From NCBI RefSeq assembly GCF_020217005.1, contig NZ_JAIWOI010000098.1:1-10000 (forward strand): 10,000 bases of DNA, in the 5' to 3' direction. The notes under the pieces are model-generated. The model was not told where the DNA came from. It made no database searches and was given only the letters and a program-made list of their open reading frames with translations. This DNA comes from Rheinheimera sp. Its GTDB lineage: Bacteria > Pseudomonadota > Gammaproteobacteria > Enterobacterales > Alteromonadaceae. The position numbers were made by a program, and so were the translations under genes. Shown one piece after another: positions 1 through 6,547 of the stretch. Numbering within the stretch: the stretch's first letter is position 1; every line of letters starts with the position of its first letter.

Positions 1-397
1 GATAACGAAAGGCATGCAACTGTTCATACAAATCAACATGAGGTTGCAGCAAATGATAAATTTGTTGAGTTGCAATATGGATCACATCAAAACGATCCGC
101 CCGAATTTGAATCAGCAAATCAGGAGATACAACAGGTAAACCTGCCGCATTGTCGGTGAAATCAGGCCAAGGGGCGGGTTGTTGTTCTGGATACAGATGT
201 GCCCAGTAGTTTTGGCCCACCGCAACCACTACATTGAGCATGGCCTCTGAAAATTGATCGGATAAGCGCTCCGCTAGCATAGGAACTTTAGCCAACTGCA
301 AGCGTACATAATGCTCATGGCCATCCAGGGCGTTTAGCAATACATAACAACAATGCAAGTTTGCTTCGGCACAAATGCCTGATTGTTCCCGCGCCAT
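1..397 (-). CDS. DyP-type (dye-decolourising) heme peroxidase, N-terminal part, runs off left edge
   Basis: The reading frame is open from the ATG at 397 to the window edge: 132 complete codons with no stop. Family features seen are an N-terminal QSGI (residues 5-8), a VVVAVG strand followed by QNYW (56-65), DLLIQIRADR (93-102) and HAFRY at the edge (128-132). These match the N-terminal ferredoxin-like half of DyP peroxidases such as E. coli YfeX (QSGI, VVAFG..W, D.LIHI...R, E.HGFRW). The family binds heme b and oxidises substrates with H2O2. The GFxDGxxN motif and the proximal heme histidine would lie in the missing C-terminal half, so catalytic competence cannot be judged. Two in-frame ATGs exist, at 403 and 397; GAAGAG abuts the first and sits 6 nt before the second, which favours 397. 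No signal peptide is visible. Cysteines at 9, 16 and 17 are unremarkable. Divergent from the csrB-like RNA. Family assignment is firm; the subtype is not resolved. Confidence 0.87.
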   Translation of the reverse strand, partial: MAREQSGICAEANLHCCYVLLNALDGHEHYVRLQLAKVPMLAERLSDQFSEAMLNVVVAVGQNYWAHLYPEQQPAPWPDFTDNAAGLPVVSPDLLIQIRADRFDVIHIATQQIYHLLQPHVDLYEQLHAFRY

Positions 398-426
398 AAC
401 CATCTCTTCAGAATTTAGGGAGCGCG

Positions 427-455
427 ATCATACCAATTTGGCCGGTAATGGTCAG
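427..455 (-). promoter_or_regulatory. Sigma-70-type promoter of the DyP peroxidase gene
   Basis: On the minus strand, CTGACC (455-450) and TATGAT (432-427) are separated by 17 nt. TGG directly before the -10 makes an extended -10 (TGnTATGAT). The predicted start near 420 gives a leader of about 23 nt ending at the GAAGAG ribosome site. Both hexamers and the spacing are close to consensus, but there is no experimental support. Confidence 0.5.
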
Positions 456-500
456 TAGTTTTCACAGCAATCTACATCAGTCAGACAATTGTCCTCAGTC

Positions 501-522
501 TTTGTGAGATATATCTCACAAA
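501..522. promoter_or_regulatory. GacA/UvrY/VarA-type binding palindrome upstream of csrB
   Basis: A perfect 22-bp palindrome whose core is TGTGAGATATATCTCACA (503-520, without the outer bases). It fits the known upstream activating site of the GacA/UvrY/SirA/VarA response regulators, TGTnAG-N6-CTnACA. Its centre is about 180 bp before the predicted csrB start, in keeping with the far-upstream UvrY site of E. coli csrB. It is also about 90 bp upstream of the predicted DyP gene start, so it could affect both divergent genes. Sequence match is seen; binding is inferred. Confidence 0.75.
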
Positions 523-574
523 TGAGTAAGCCAATCTAGTATTTAGTGCAAGCAACACTCTGGAAACAATTTTC

Positions 575-587
575 TATACCATTGATT
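575..587 (-). promoter_or_regulatory. Possible IHF site between the UvrY-like palindrome and csrB
   Basis: Read on the minus strand, this 13-bp stretch matches the IHF consensus WATCAANNNNTTR at all but one fixed position, in an AT-rich setting. IHF is known to assist UvrY activation of csrB in E. coli, and the site lies between activator palindrome and promoter as expected. A near-consensus IHF match in AT-rich DNA is common by chance. Confidence 0.22.
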
Positions 588-603
588 ATTAAGGATATAA
601 TCC

Positions 604-630
604 AATATTATTGCAGGTTACAATAATATT
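604..630. repeat. Inverted repeat AATATTATTG-N7-CAATAATATT upstream of csrB
   Basis: Two perfect 10-bp arms (604-613 and 621-630) are separated by 7 nt (CAGGTTA). It lies about 60-90 bp before the predicted csrB start, between the UvrY-like palindrome and the promoter. It has no T-run after it and so is not a terminator. It could be a binding site for a dimeric regulator; I do not recognise which. The high A+T content raises the chance of a spurious repeat. Confidence 0.4.
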
Positions 631-679
631 TCACTACAAGTATTTAACAAAAGAGGTCCTACTCCCGGGTAAAATGTAC

Positions 680-685
680 GATAAT
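680..685 (+). promoter_or_regulatory. csrB: Probable -10 element of csrB
   Basis: GATAAT (5/6 to TATAAT) sits 6 nt before G692, the proposed first base of the RNA, whose 5' GTCG resembles the E. coli CsrB start. No good -35 is found at 16-18 nt (TCCTAC at 657-662), as expected for a promoter that depends on an upstream activator. TAAAAT at 670-675 is an alternative -10 and would start the RNA about 10 nt earlier. Confidence 0.4.
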
Positions 686-691
686 TAATTC

Positions 692-1025
692 GTCGCTGGA
701 ACTGACAGCTGAACATGATGTTTAGCAGGACAAGCTACAGGAAGTAGCAGCAGGAAGCAGGGACACCAATGGATTGTGCAAGGTAGCACAAGGAAGAAAA
801 GGACAGGCTCAGGATTGAGTACACATCTTCAGGATGAAGATACAAGGGATAGGGATTCTGCCGGAGGCAGATGGTACTCTCAGGAAGAGAGTAAAATGGA
901 TAGGGACTCTGCTGGATTGCAGTTGGAATGTTCAGGAAGAACACAGGGATGATCCATCAAGGATAGTGGTTGGTAGGATGCCACCAAGTTTTAGGGGCCG
1001 CGAAGTTCGCGGCCCGTCTTGTTTT
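692..1025 (+). ncRNA. csrB: CsrB/RsmB-type CsrA-sequestering small RNA
   Basis: CsrB RNAs bind many CsrA (RsmA) dimers through GGA motifs exposed in hairpin loops and so relieve CsrA repression of its mRNA targets. I count 22 GGA triplets in about 330 nt. Several lie in loops of near-perfect hairpins: AGGAA in 734-748, GGA closed by seven pairs in 825-841, GGA closed by six pairs in 857-871, AGGAA closed by seven pairs in 875-893, TGGATT in 909-922, AGGAA in 929-943 and AGGATGCC in 970-987. A first hairpin at 708-726 (loop TGA) lacks the motif, and the one at 775-790 carries AAGGTA. A GC-rich terminator ends the RNA. Length is near that of E. coli CsrB (about 370 nt). A GacA/UvrY-like palindrome upstream supports the call. 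The exact 5' end is estimated. Open frames across this stretch have no protein-like character. Whether the genome has further CsrB/CsrC copies cannot be seen here. Confidence 0.9.
995..1025 (+). terminator. Rho-independent terminator of csrB
   Basis: GGGCCGCGA and TCGCGGCCC form a perfect 9-bp, almost all-GC stem with an AGT loop (995-1015). It is followed by GTCTTGTTTT, an interrupted but T-rich tract. It sits directly after the last GGA hairpin. Confidence 0.88.
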
Positions 1026-1263
1026 AACAGTACCCTGTTTTATCTTCTTTTTATTCCATCAAGCGATATCAAATCCGCACCAAATGAATGCATCCTCTGC
1101 GCTATGCTGAAGCATTTTAGAGTTTTCGCACTAACAATTATGTTGTTTTTTTCTGCAAGGCCCTTTTCCTGTTTGAAAACAGCTGTTAGATTACATCCGT
1201 TCTTTGCAAAATGATTTGGCGACTGCACTAAAACAGCGCACAGGTCCGTGGCTAAGACCACAA
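1026..1263. other. Intergenic stretch between convergent csrB and amtB terminators, no gene seen
   Basis: No supported coding region, RNA gene or repeat is visible between the csrB terminator and the amtB terminator. A minus-strand open frame (1040-1318) crosses the amtB terminator, has no recognisable protein features and is not called. A 10-bp palindrome AACAGCTGTT (1178-1187) is the only small symmetry noted. Confidence 0.6.
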
Positions 1264-1264
1264 G

Positions 1265-1296
1265 AAAAAACCCCGGAAGCTTGCGCCGCCGGGGTT
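1265..1296 (-). terminator. Rho-independent terminator of glnK-amtB
   Basis: On the minus strand, AACCCCGG and CCGGGGTT form an 8-bp stem around a 12-nt loop, followed at once by six T (1270-1265). It is about 135 nt beyond the amtB stop codon, leaving an unusually long 3' untranslated region. Confidence 0.85.
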
Positions 1297-1347
1297 GTCT
1301 GATAAAGACAAAGGACAAGGATAGACGAATTTGGTGGTACGGGTTTA

Positions 1348-1392
1348 GTTGCCAAGACCAACTGCTACTTGCGTAGCTGCTGGCTTGGCAAC
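1348..1392 (-). ncRNA. Structured element in the amtB 3' untranslated region
   Basis: On the minus strand GTTGCCAAG (1392-1384) pairs perfectly with CTTGGCAAC (1356-1348). Inside it CCA/TGG can pair, and at the tip GCTAC-GCAA-GTAGC forms a perfect hairpin closed by a GNRA-type tetraloop. This makes a 45-nt, nearly continuous rod. A second, weaker hairpin of GAGAGCC with GGCTTCTC lies between it and the amtB stop. There is no T-run, so it is not itself a terminator. It could be part of a 3'-UTR-derived small RNA ending at the terminator at 1265-1296, an RNA-stability element, or a repetitive element. I do not recognise a known family. Structure is seen; function is unknown. Confidence 0.4.
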
Positions 1393-1430
1393 CAGCTCCT
1401 GAGAAGCCCCACCGGCTCTCCCCAGGCTGC

Positions 1431-2702
1431 CTACTTTACTGTCGATACAAATTCAGGATAGGCTTCTACACCACACTCAGAACGATCAACACCTTCATAT
1501 TCTTCTTGCTCAGTGACACGGATGCCCACAGTCATTTTCAATGCAAACCACACGACTAAACTCACCACAAAAACCCAGATGAATATAGTAGCGGCGCCAG
1601 CCAGTTGACCTACTAAAGAGGCCGACTCTTTGGTCAGAGGAACAATCAATAATCCAAATAAACCTACAGTACCGTGCACTGAAATGGCACCTACCGGGTC
1701 ATCAATTTTCAACTTGTCTAAGGCCAGGATAGAACCTACCACCAACACACCGGCAATAGCGCCAAAAATAGAAGCTTCTAAAGGAGTTGGCGTTGAAGGT
1801 TCAGCGGTAATGGCCACCAATCCTGCTAAAGCACCGTTTAACGCCATGGTCAAATCAGCCTTTTTGAACAGCAACATGGACAAGCCAATTGCAGCTATAG
1901 TTCCGGCAGCTGCTGCAGCATTGGTATTTAAGAATACCACTGCAACTGCATTTGCGTTGGCAATATCACCTAATTTCAGTACAGAACCGCCGTTAAAGCC
2001 AAACCAGCCTAACCACAGAATTAGAGTACCTAAAGCCGCCAGTGGCATGTTGGAGCCAGGGAAAGCATGAGCTTTGCCGTCTTTGCCATATTTGCCTTTA
2101 CGGGCACCTAACAACAGAACACCAGCTAAAGCCGCAGCTGCACCAGCTAAATGCACTATGCCTGAACCCGCGAAATCAGAGAAACCTAAATCACCCAGGC
2201 TGTACAGACCGAATACAGACTGACCACCCCATGTCCAAGAACCTTCCATTGGATAAATCACACCTGTCATGACCACGGCAAAGGTCAGGAAAGCCCATAA
2301 CTTCATCCGTTCAGCTACGGCACCAGAGACAATAGACATAGCCGTTGCTACAAACACTACCTGGAAGAAGAAATCCGAGGCTTTAGAGTAGATAGCTTTA
2401 CCTTCAAAACCGTTTTCGCGTTCGGCGAAACTGGTTAAGGTTTGGGCCACATCGACTTCACCAATACCAGTTAAGAAGTAACCACCGCCATACATCAACT
2501 GGTAACCGCAAATCAGGTACATTACACATGAGATTGAATACAACACCACATTTTTAGTCAAAATCTCAGTGGTATTTTTTGCTCTGACTAAACCAGCCTC
2601 CAGCATAGAGAAGCCAGCGGCCATCCACATCACTAACGCGCCACACACCAAAAAGTAAAAGGTGTCCATCGCAAACTGTAAATGATAAATTTGTTCCTGC
2701 AT
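1431..2702 (-). CDS. amtB: Ammonium transporter AmtB
   Basis: Inner-membrane trimeric channel that conducts ammonia/ammonium into the cell and is plugged by GlnK when nitrogen is sufficient. The 423-residue product is family-sized with many hydrophobic segments. The Amt signature DFAGSGIVHLAG (176-187) holds the conserved Asp176 and the first pore histidine, His184; the second is His343 in AISVHGTVG. Phe236 and Ser240 in GWFGFNGGS match the outer recruitment site, and Trp157 lies in SWTWGG. The cytosolic tail EEYEGVDRSECGVEAYPEF fits the conserved GlnK-contact region (EGLD...HGE.AY in E. coli). The first membrane helix begins near residue 11, so the cleaved signal peptide of E. coli AmtB appears absent. 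Its ATG lies 10 nt after the glnK stop codon, with an AGGGG ribosome site just past that stop, indicating co-transcription and possibly translational coupling. All key residues are present. Confidence 0.97.
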   Translation of the reverse strand: MQEQIYHLQFAMDTFYFLVCGALVMWMAAGFSMLEAGLVRAKNTTEILTKNVVLYSISCVMYLICGYQLMYGGGYFLTGIGEVDVAQTLTSFAERENGFEGKAIYSKASDFFFQVVFVATAMSIVSGAVAERMKLWAFLTFAVVMTGVIYPMEGSWTWGGQSVFGLYSLGDLGFSDFAGSGIVHLAGAAAALAGVLLLGARKGKYGKDGKAHAFPGSNMPLAALGTLILWLGWFGFNGGSVLKLGDIANANAVAVVFLNTNAAAAAGTIAAIGLSMLLFKKADLTMALNGALAGLVAITAEPSTPTPLEASIFGAIAGVLVVGSILALDKLKIDDPVGAISVHGTVGLFGLLIVPLTKESASLVGQLAGAATIFIWVFVVSLVVWFALKMTVGIRVTEQEEYEGVDRSECGVEAYPEFVSTVK

Positions 2703-2712
2703 GATTTACCCC

Positions 2713-3117
<405 letters not shown>

Positions 3118-3164
3118 TTAATCTTTAATTTTCAATAACTTGAGATTTATTTTTTTGAAAGTCT

Positions 3165-3195
3165 AAAAAAAACGCACCAATAAGGTGCGTTTTTT
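3165..3195. terminator. Bidirectional-looking terminator after yacL
   Basis: CGCACC and GGTGCG form a 6-bp stem around AATAA, flanked by eight A on the left and six T on the right. Read leftward it would end acnB/yacL transcripts, about 40 nt after the yacL stop. A and T runs can also pair and lengthen the stem. It coincides with the NtrC-like palindrome. Confidence 0.78.
3174..3188. promoter_or_regulatory. NtrC-like enhancer palindrome upstream of glnK
   Basis: GCACC-AATAA-GGTGC closely fits the NtrC recognition pattern GCACCAnnnTGGTGC. Its centre is about 95 bp upstream of the predicted sigma-54 start of glnK, a normal distance for an enhancer. The same bases form the stem of an intrinsic terminator, so the match could instead be a by-product of that hairpin. 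Confidence 0.5.
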
Positions 3196-3232
3196 CACTG
3201 CCAGAGTGCAGCGCTGAGGTACAATAACTAAA

Positions 3233-3607
3233 TCAGGCGGGTAAAAATTGTTGCCATTGCTGCACTAAATGCAGCAGATCTTCCAGGCCACATTCGGCAT
3301 AAAGCTGGCTCTGATCCAGCTCCAAATCCTGCTCTGGATCCAACTCAATGCTTGAGCTTCCTTCCTGCAACAACGAGAAATGACAAATCACCACTTCAGA
3401 GGCCTGTACTGTCAGGCGATACTCTTTACCATCCCATTGGTACTGACTCTGCGCATTCAGGCGCTGTAGCTGCTCCAGCAAGCTTTGATAAGCACTGGCT
3501 CGCCGTTCAAACTCATCCAATAAAAAACACTGCAAAGCCAGCTGCTCAGAACTTAACTTCAGGCTGTAGCGCTTCGCATCAGAGTTGTAGATAAAATCGA
3601 ATTCCAT
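3233..3607 (-). CDS. yacL: YacL, UPF0231 family protein of unknown function
   Basis: The 124-residue acidic product resembles E. coli YacL (120 aa): N-terminal MEFDFIYN, a central QWDGKEYRLTV that parallels the E. coli GHEYTLWMDGEEVMV region, and a C-terminal YAECGLEDLLHLVQQWQQF that parallels LSLCGVEDFLQVVAAYRNF. No membrane segment, signal peptide or catalytic motif is seen. The molecular role of the family is not known to me. It sits immediately downstream of acnB, as in E. coli, which supports the identity. I chose the ATG at 3607, 8 nt after AGGA. An in-frame TTG at 3628 would add seven residues, lies on top of that ribosome site and is less likely. A hairpin between acnB and yacL may lower its expression relative to acnB. 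Confidence 0.88.
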   Translation of the reverse strand: MEFDFIYNSDAKRYSLKLSSEQLALQCFLLDEFERRASAYQSLLEQLQRLNAQSQYQWDGKEYRLTVQASEVVICHFSLLQEGSSSIELDPEQDLELDQSQLYAECGLEDLLHLVQQWQQFLPA

Positions 3608-3626
3608 GCCATGGTTCCTGAAAAGC

Positions 3627-3653
3627 AAAAGACCCGCTAAGTGCGGGCCTTTT
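3627..3653 (-). terminator. Attenuator-like hairpin between acnB and yacL
   Basis: AAAAG-a-CCCGC and GCGGG-c-CTTTT can form an 11-pair stem with one mismatch and a TAAGT loop. On the minus strand it ends in TCTTTTGCTTTTC, a broken T-tract. It begins 25 nt after the acnB stop and ends 20 nt before the yacL ATG. Probably a partial terminator that lets some transcription reach yacL. Confidence 0.55.
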
Positions 3654-3678
3654 AGCTAAAAACACTATTGCCAGTAAA

Positions 3679-6276
3679 TTATACAGCTTGCTGAATAATT
3701 ACATTGGCCGCTTTGCTGGTGTACTGGCTCATCTGATGGAAATTCAGGTAGCGGTAGGTATCCGCTGCTGTGGTTTCAATCTGCTTCGCGTACTCCAGGT
3801 ATTCAGGCACTGTTGGCAGGCGGCCGATGATAGATGCCACAGCAGCTAATTCAGCAGATGCCAGATACACGTTAGCGCCCTGACCTAAACGGTTCGGGAA
3901 GTTACGGGTAGAAGTAGAAACCACTGTAGTGTTGTCGCCTACACGAGCCTGGTTACCCATACATAATGAACAACCAGGGATCTCAATACGGGCACCAACA
4001 CGGCCGTAAATACCGTAATAACCTTCTTCAGTCAGCTGATCTTTATCCATCTTGGTTGGTGGAGCTATCCACAGACGGGTTGGGATCTGGCCTTTAAACT
4101 TATCTAACAATTTTCCGGCAGCACGGAAATGGCCGATGTTGGTCATACAAGAACCGATAAAGACTTCATCGATTTTGTCACCTGCAACTTGAGACAATAA
4201 ACGGGCATCATCCGGGTCGTTTGGTGCACACAGAATTGGCTCTTTGATTTCAGCCAGATCAATTTCAATTACTGCAGCATATTCAGCATCAGCGTCAGCA
4301 CGTTCCAGTTTTGGATCGGCTAACCAGGCTTGCATCGCCTGAATACGACGCTCAATAGTACGGACGTCGCCGTAACCTTCGCTCAGCATCCACTTGAGCA
4401 TCACGATGTTGGATTCTAAGTATTCCGCCACTGAAGCTTCAGACAAAGTGATAGTACAACCTGCAGCTGAACGTTCCGCTGAAGCGTCAGACAATTCGAA
4501 GGCTTGTTCAGCCGTTAAATGTTCCAGACCTTCAATCTCTAATACACGGCCAGAGAAAATGTTGACCTTGCCTTTCTTCTCAACAGTCAGTAATCCTTGC
4601 TGAATAGCGTAGTAAGGGATTGCGTGCACTAAATCACGTAAAGTGATACCAGGCTGCATTTCACCTTTAAAACGCACCAGCACAGACTCAGGCATATCCA
4701 GTGGCATCACACCAGTAGCCGCAGCAAAAGCCACTAAACCAGAACCAGCTGGGAAAGAAATACCAATAGGGAAACGGGTATGAGAGTCACCACCAGTACC
4801 TACAGTGTCTGGTAACAACATACGGTTTAACCAGCTGTGGATTACACCATCACCTGGACGCAACGAGATACCACCACGGTTCATAATGAAATCTGGCAGT
4901 GTGTGGTGCGTGTTCACGTCAACCGGCTTAGGGTAAGCCGCAGTGTGACAGAAAGACTGCATCACTAAGTCGGCAGAGAAACCTAAACAAGCTAAGTCTT
5001 TTAACTCATCACGAGTCATAGGGCCTGTCGTATCCTGAGAACCTACTGTGGTCATTTTTGGTTCACAGTACTGGCCAGGACGAATACCTTTCACGCCACA
5101 AGCTTTACCCACCAGCTTCTGCGCTAAAGTGAAACCTTTGTTAGTCACTTCAGTCACAGCAGGACGTTCAAACACTGTAGAGTGAGATAAACCTAAAGCC
5201 TCGCGGGCTTTGTCTGTTAAACCACGACCTATGATCAGAGGAATACGGCCACCGGCACGCACTTCATCAAGCAGCACGTTAGAGCGCAGTTCAAAGGTAG
5301 ACACAACTTCATCAGTACCGTGGCGTTTTACCACACCCTGATGTGGGAAAATGTCAATCACATCACCCATGTTCATTTTAGATACGTCTAATTCGATAGG
5401 TAACGAACCTGAGTCTTCCATGGTATTGAAGAAAATCGGGGCAATTTTGCTGCCTAAACAGACACCGCCAGTGCGCTTGTTTGGTACAAATGGAATGTCT
5501 TCACCCATAAACCACAGCACTGAGTTAGTGGCTGATTTACGGCTTGAACCTGTACCTACCACGTCACCTACATAAGCCAGCGGGAAACCCTTGGCGATTA
5601 AAGCTTCGATTTGTTTCACAGGGCCTTTTGAACCTGGCGCATCAGGCTCGATACCATCACGGCTGTTCTTCAGCATAGCTAAAGCATGCAGAGGAATGTC
5701 AGGGCGCGACCAGGCATCCGGAGCTGGTGATAAATCGTCAGTGTTGGTCTCACCTGTCACTTTAAATACAGTCACAGTGATTTTTTCAGGGATAGCAGGC
5801 TTGCTGGTGAACCACTCGGCATCAGCCCAGCTTTGTAAAACGGCTTTAGCGTTGGCATTGCCAGCGTCGGCTTTCTCTTTCACATCATGGAAAGAGTCAA
5901 ACATCAATAAAGTGTGAGATAAACCTTTAGCAGCCAGACCACCTAATTTAGGGTCATCCAGTAAATCGATCATTGGTTGGATATTGTAGCCACCAAACAT
6001 GGTGCCTAATAATTCAGTAGCGCGCTCTGGAGTCACTAACGGGCTTGTTACTTCACCTTTAGCGACAGCAGTTAAAAAGCCAGCTTTTACATAAGCAGCT
6101 TCGTCTACGCCAGGCGGAATACGGTTTTCTAACAGATCAACTAAGAATTCACCTTCACCTGCTGGTGGGTTTTTCAATAAATCAGTTAAAGACGCCACTT
6201 GTTGCGCATTAAGTGGTAACGGAGGAATGCCTTGAGCCGCACGTTCGGCTACATGTTCACGGTATTGTTGAAGCAC
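3679..6276 (-). CDS. acnB: Aconitate hydratase B / 2-methylisocitrate dehydratase
   Basis: Cytosolic [4Fe-4S] enzyme converting citrate to isocitrate in the TCA cycle; AcnB-type enzymes also hydrate 2-methyl-cis-aconitate. The 865-residue product matches E. coli AcnB in length and is collinear along its whole length. The N-terminal HEAT-like domain occupies about 1-160, the swivel domain about 160-370 ([37 protein letters not shown]), and the three-domain catalytic core the rest ([28 protein letters not shown]). Cluster ligands are Cys710 ([10 protein letters not shown]), Cys769 and Cys772 ([10 protein letters not shown]), the same numbers as in E. coli. The start is GTG, 7 nt after AGAGGA; it aligns with the E. 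coli N-terminus (ML.[QE]YR[EK]HVAERAA). A Fur-like box and promoter candidates lie upstream. yacL follows. Aconitase B can bind RNA as an apo-protein in E. coli; this cannot be judged here. Confidence 0.99.
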   Translation of the reverse strand: MLQQYREHVAERAAQGIPPLPLNAQQVASLTDLLKNPPAGEGEFLVDLLENRIPPGVDEAAYVKAGFLTAVAKGEVTSPLVTPERATELLGTMFGGYNIQPMIDLLDDPKLGGLAAKGLSHTLLMFDSFHDVKEKADAGNANAKAVLQSWADAEWFTSKPAIPEKITVTVFKVTGETNTDDLSPAPDAWSRPDIPLHALAMLKNSRDGIEPDAPGSKGPVKQIEALIAKGFPLAYVGDVVGTGSSRKSATNSVLWFMGEDIPFVPNKRTGGVCLGSKIAPIFFNTMEDSGSLPIELDVSKMNMGDVIDIFPHQGVVKRHGTDEVVSTFELRSNVLLDEVRAGGRIPLIIGRGLTDKAREALGLSHSTVFERPAVTEVTNKGFTLAQKLVGKACGVKGIRPGQYCEPKMTTVGSQDTTGPMTRDELKDLACLGFSADLVMQSFCHTAAYPKPVDVNTHHTLPDFIMNRGGISLRPGDGVIHSWLNRMLLPDTVGTGGDSHTRFPIGISFPAGSGLVAFAAATGVMPLDMPESVLVRFKGEMQPGITLRDLVHAIPYYAIQQGLLTVEKKGKVNIFSGRVLEIEGLEHLTAEQAFELSDASAERSAAGCTITLSEASVAEYLESNIVMLKWMLSEGYGDVRTIERRIQAMQAWLADPKLERADADAEYAAVIEIDLAEIKEPILCAPNDPDDARLLSQVAGDKIDEVFIGSCMTNIGHFRAAGKLLDKFKGQIPTRLWIAPPTKMDKDQLTEEGYYGIYGRVGARIEIPGCSLCMGNQARVGDNTTVVSTSTRNFPNRLGQGANVYLASAELAAVASIIGRLPTVPEYLEYAKQIETTAADTYRYLNFHQMSQYTSKAANVIIQQAV

Positions 6277-6343
6277 AGTAATGTCCTCTGGTTAGGTCGC
6301 CACAGAGTACTGCAGCGATAGACAGGAATCTCGAACAGGCTGG

Positions 6344-6405
6344 ATTATAAGAAAAAACCGCCTGAATTGACACCTGAGTATAAGCACGCAAGCTTATAGT
6401 GGCTA
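6344..6405 (-). promoter_or_regulatory. acnB promoter region, two candidates
   Basis: Candidate 1 is TAGCCA (6405-6400), a 17-nt spacer and TATACT (6382-6377), giving a leader of about 95 nt. Candidate 2 is a perfect TATAAT (6349-6344) after a T-rich stretch but without a recognisable -35, giving a leader of about 60 nt. I cannot choose between them from sequence alone; both could be used. Confidence 0.42.
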
Positions 6406-6430
6406 TAACTTTTGTGAATACCACCCCCAG

Positions 6431-6447
6431 TTGAGAATCATTCTCAA
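6431..6447. promoter_or_regulatory. Fur-like box upstream of acnB
   Basis: TTGAGAATCATTCTCAA is a perfect 8-1-8 palindrome close to the 7-1-7 Fur pattern TGATAATnATTATCA (only the T/G and A/C pair differ). It lies about 26 bp upstream of the -35 of acnB promoter candidate 1. The only gene it can plausibly control here is acnB, an iron-sulfur enzyme, which fits iron-responsive control. From this position Fur might activate or weakly repress. Confidence 0.6.
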
Positions 6448-6480
6448 GAATAATACTAAAACTGGTCGTGCAGACAAATA

Positions 6481-6535
6481 AAAATGGGGTCAGATCACAT
6501 TGTTAACTGTTAACAATGTGATCTGACCCCATTTT
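6481..6535. repeat. Perfect 55-bp palindrome, REP/RAYT-like, possible terminator
   Basis: Two 27-nt arms (6481-6507 and 6509-6535) are perfect reverse complements around a single T. The arm includes TGGGGTCAGATCACATT. TGGGGTCAGA-type palindromes recur in many proteobacterial genomes, often near REP-associated tyrosine transposases, so this may be a dispersed element; that is from memory and not verified. No transposase is present in the window. It starts 12 nt after the M13 peptidase stop codon and, ending in CCCCATTTTT on the minus strand, could also terminate that transcript. Confidence 0.85.
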
Positions 6536-6547
6536 AAATTCTGGTGA

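Noticed and set aside
735..944. Minus-strand open frame of 69 codons opposite csrB
   Set aside because: It owes its openness to the repeated GGA/TCC content of the RNA gene, and its Ser/Pro/Leu-rich product is typical of such a shadow.
721..990. Repeated CAGGA units considered as a CRISPR or tandem repeat array
   Set aside because: The repeats are only 3-6 nt, irregularly spaced and sit in hairpin loops, which is the CsrB pattern, not direct repeats with spacers.
834..1214. Plus-strand open frame of 126 codons
   Set aside because: It lies over the 3' half of the csrB-like RNA and runs through its terminator. The translation has no family resemblance and no ribosome site stands out.
1040..1318. 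Minus-strand open frame of 92 codons
   Set aside because: It spans the amtB terminator, starts inside the amtB 3' region without a convincing ribosome site, and shows no recognisable protein pattern.
1330..1400. Possible tRNA-like fold in the amtB 3' region
   Set aside because: The long stem and CCACCA-like string do not form a cloverleaf: there is no T-arm TTC motif and no placeable anticodon arm.
1431..1433. Possible readthrough of the amtB TAG giving a 21-residue extension
   Set aside because: The C-terminus already matches the family's conserved end, the added residues resemble nothing, and the bases there are better explained as RNA structure.
6367..6400. Plus-strand TTGACA with downstream TATAGT as a promoter
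   Set aside because: The spacer is 22 nt, too long, and no plus-strand gene follows.
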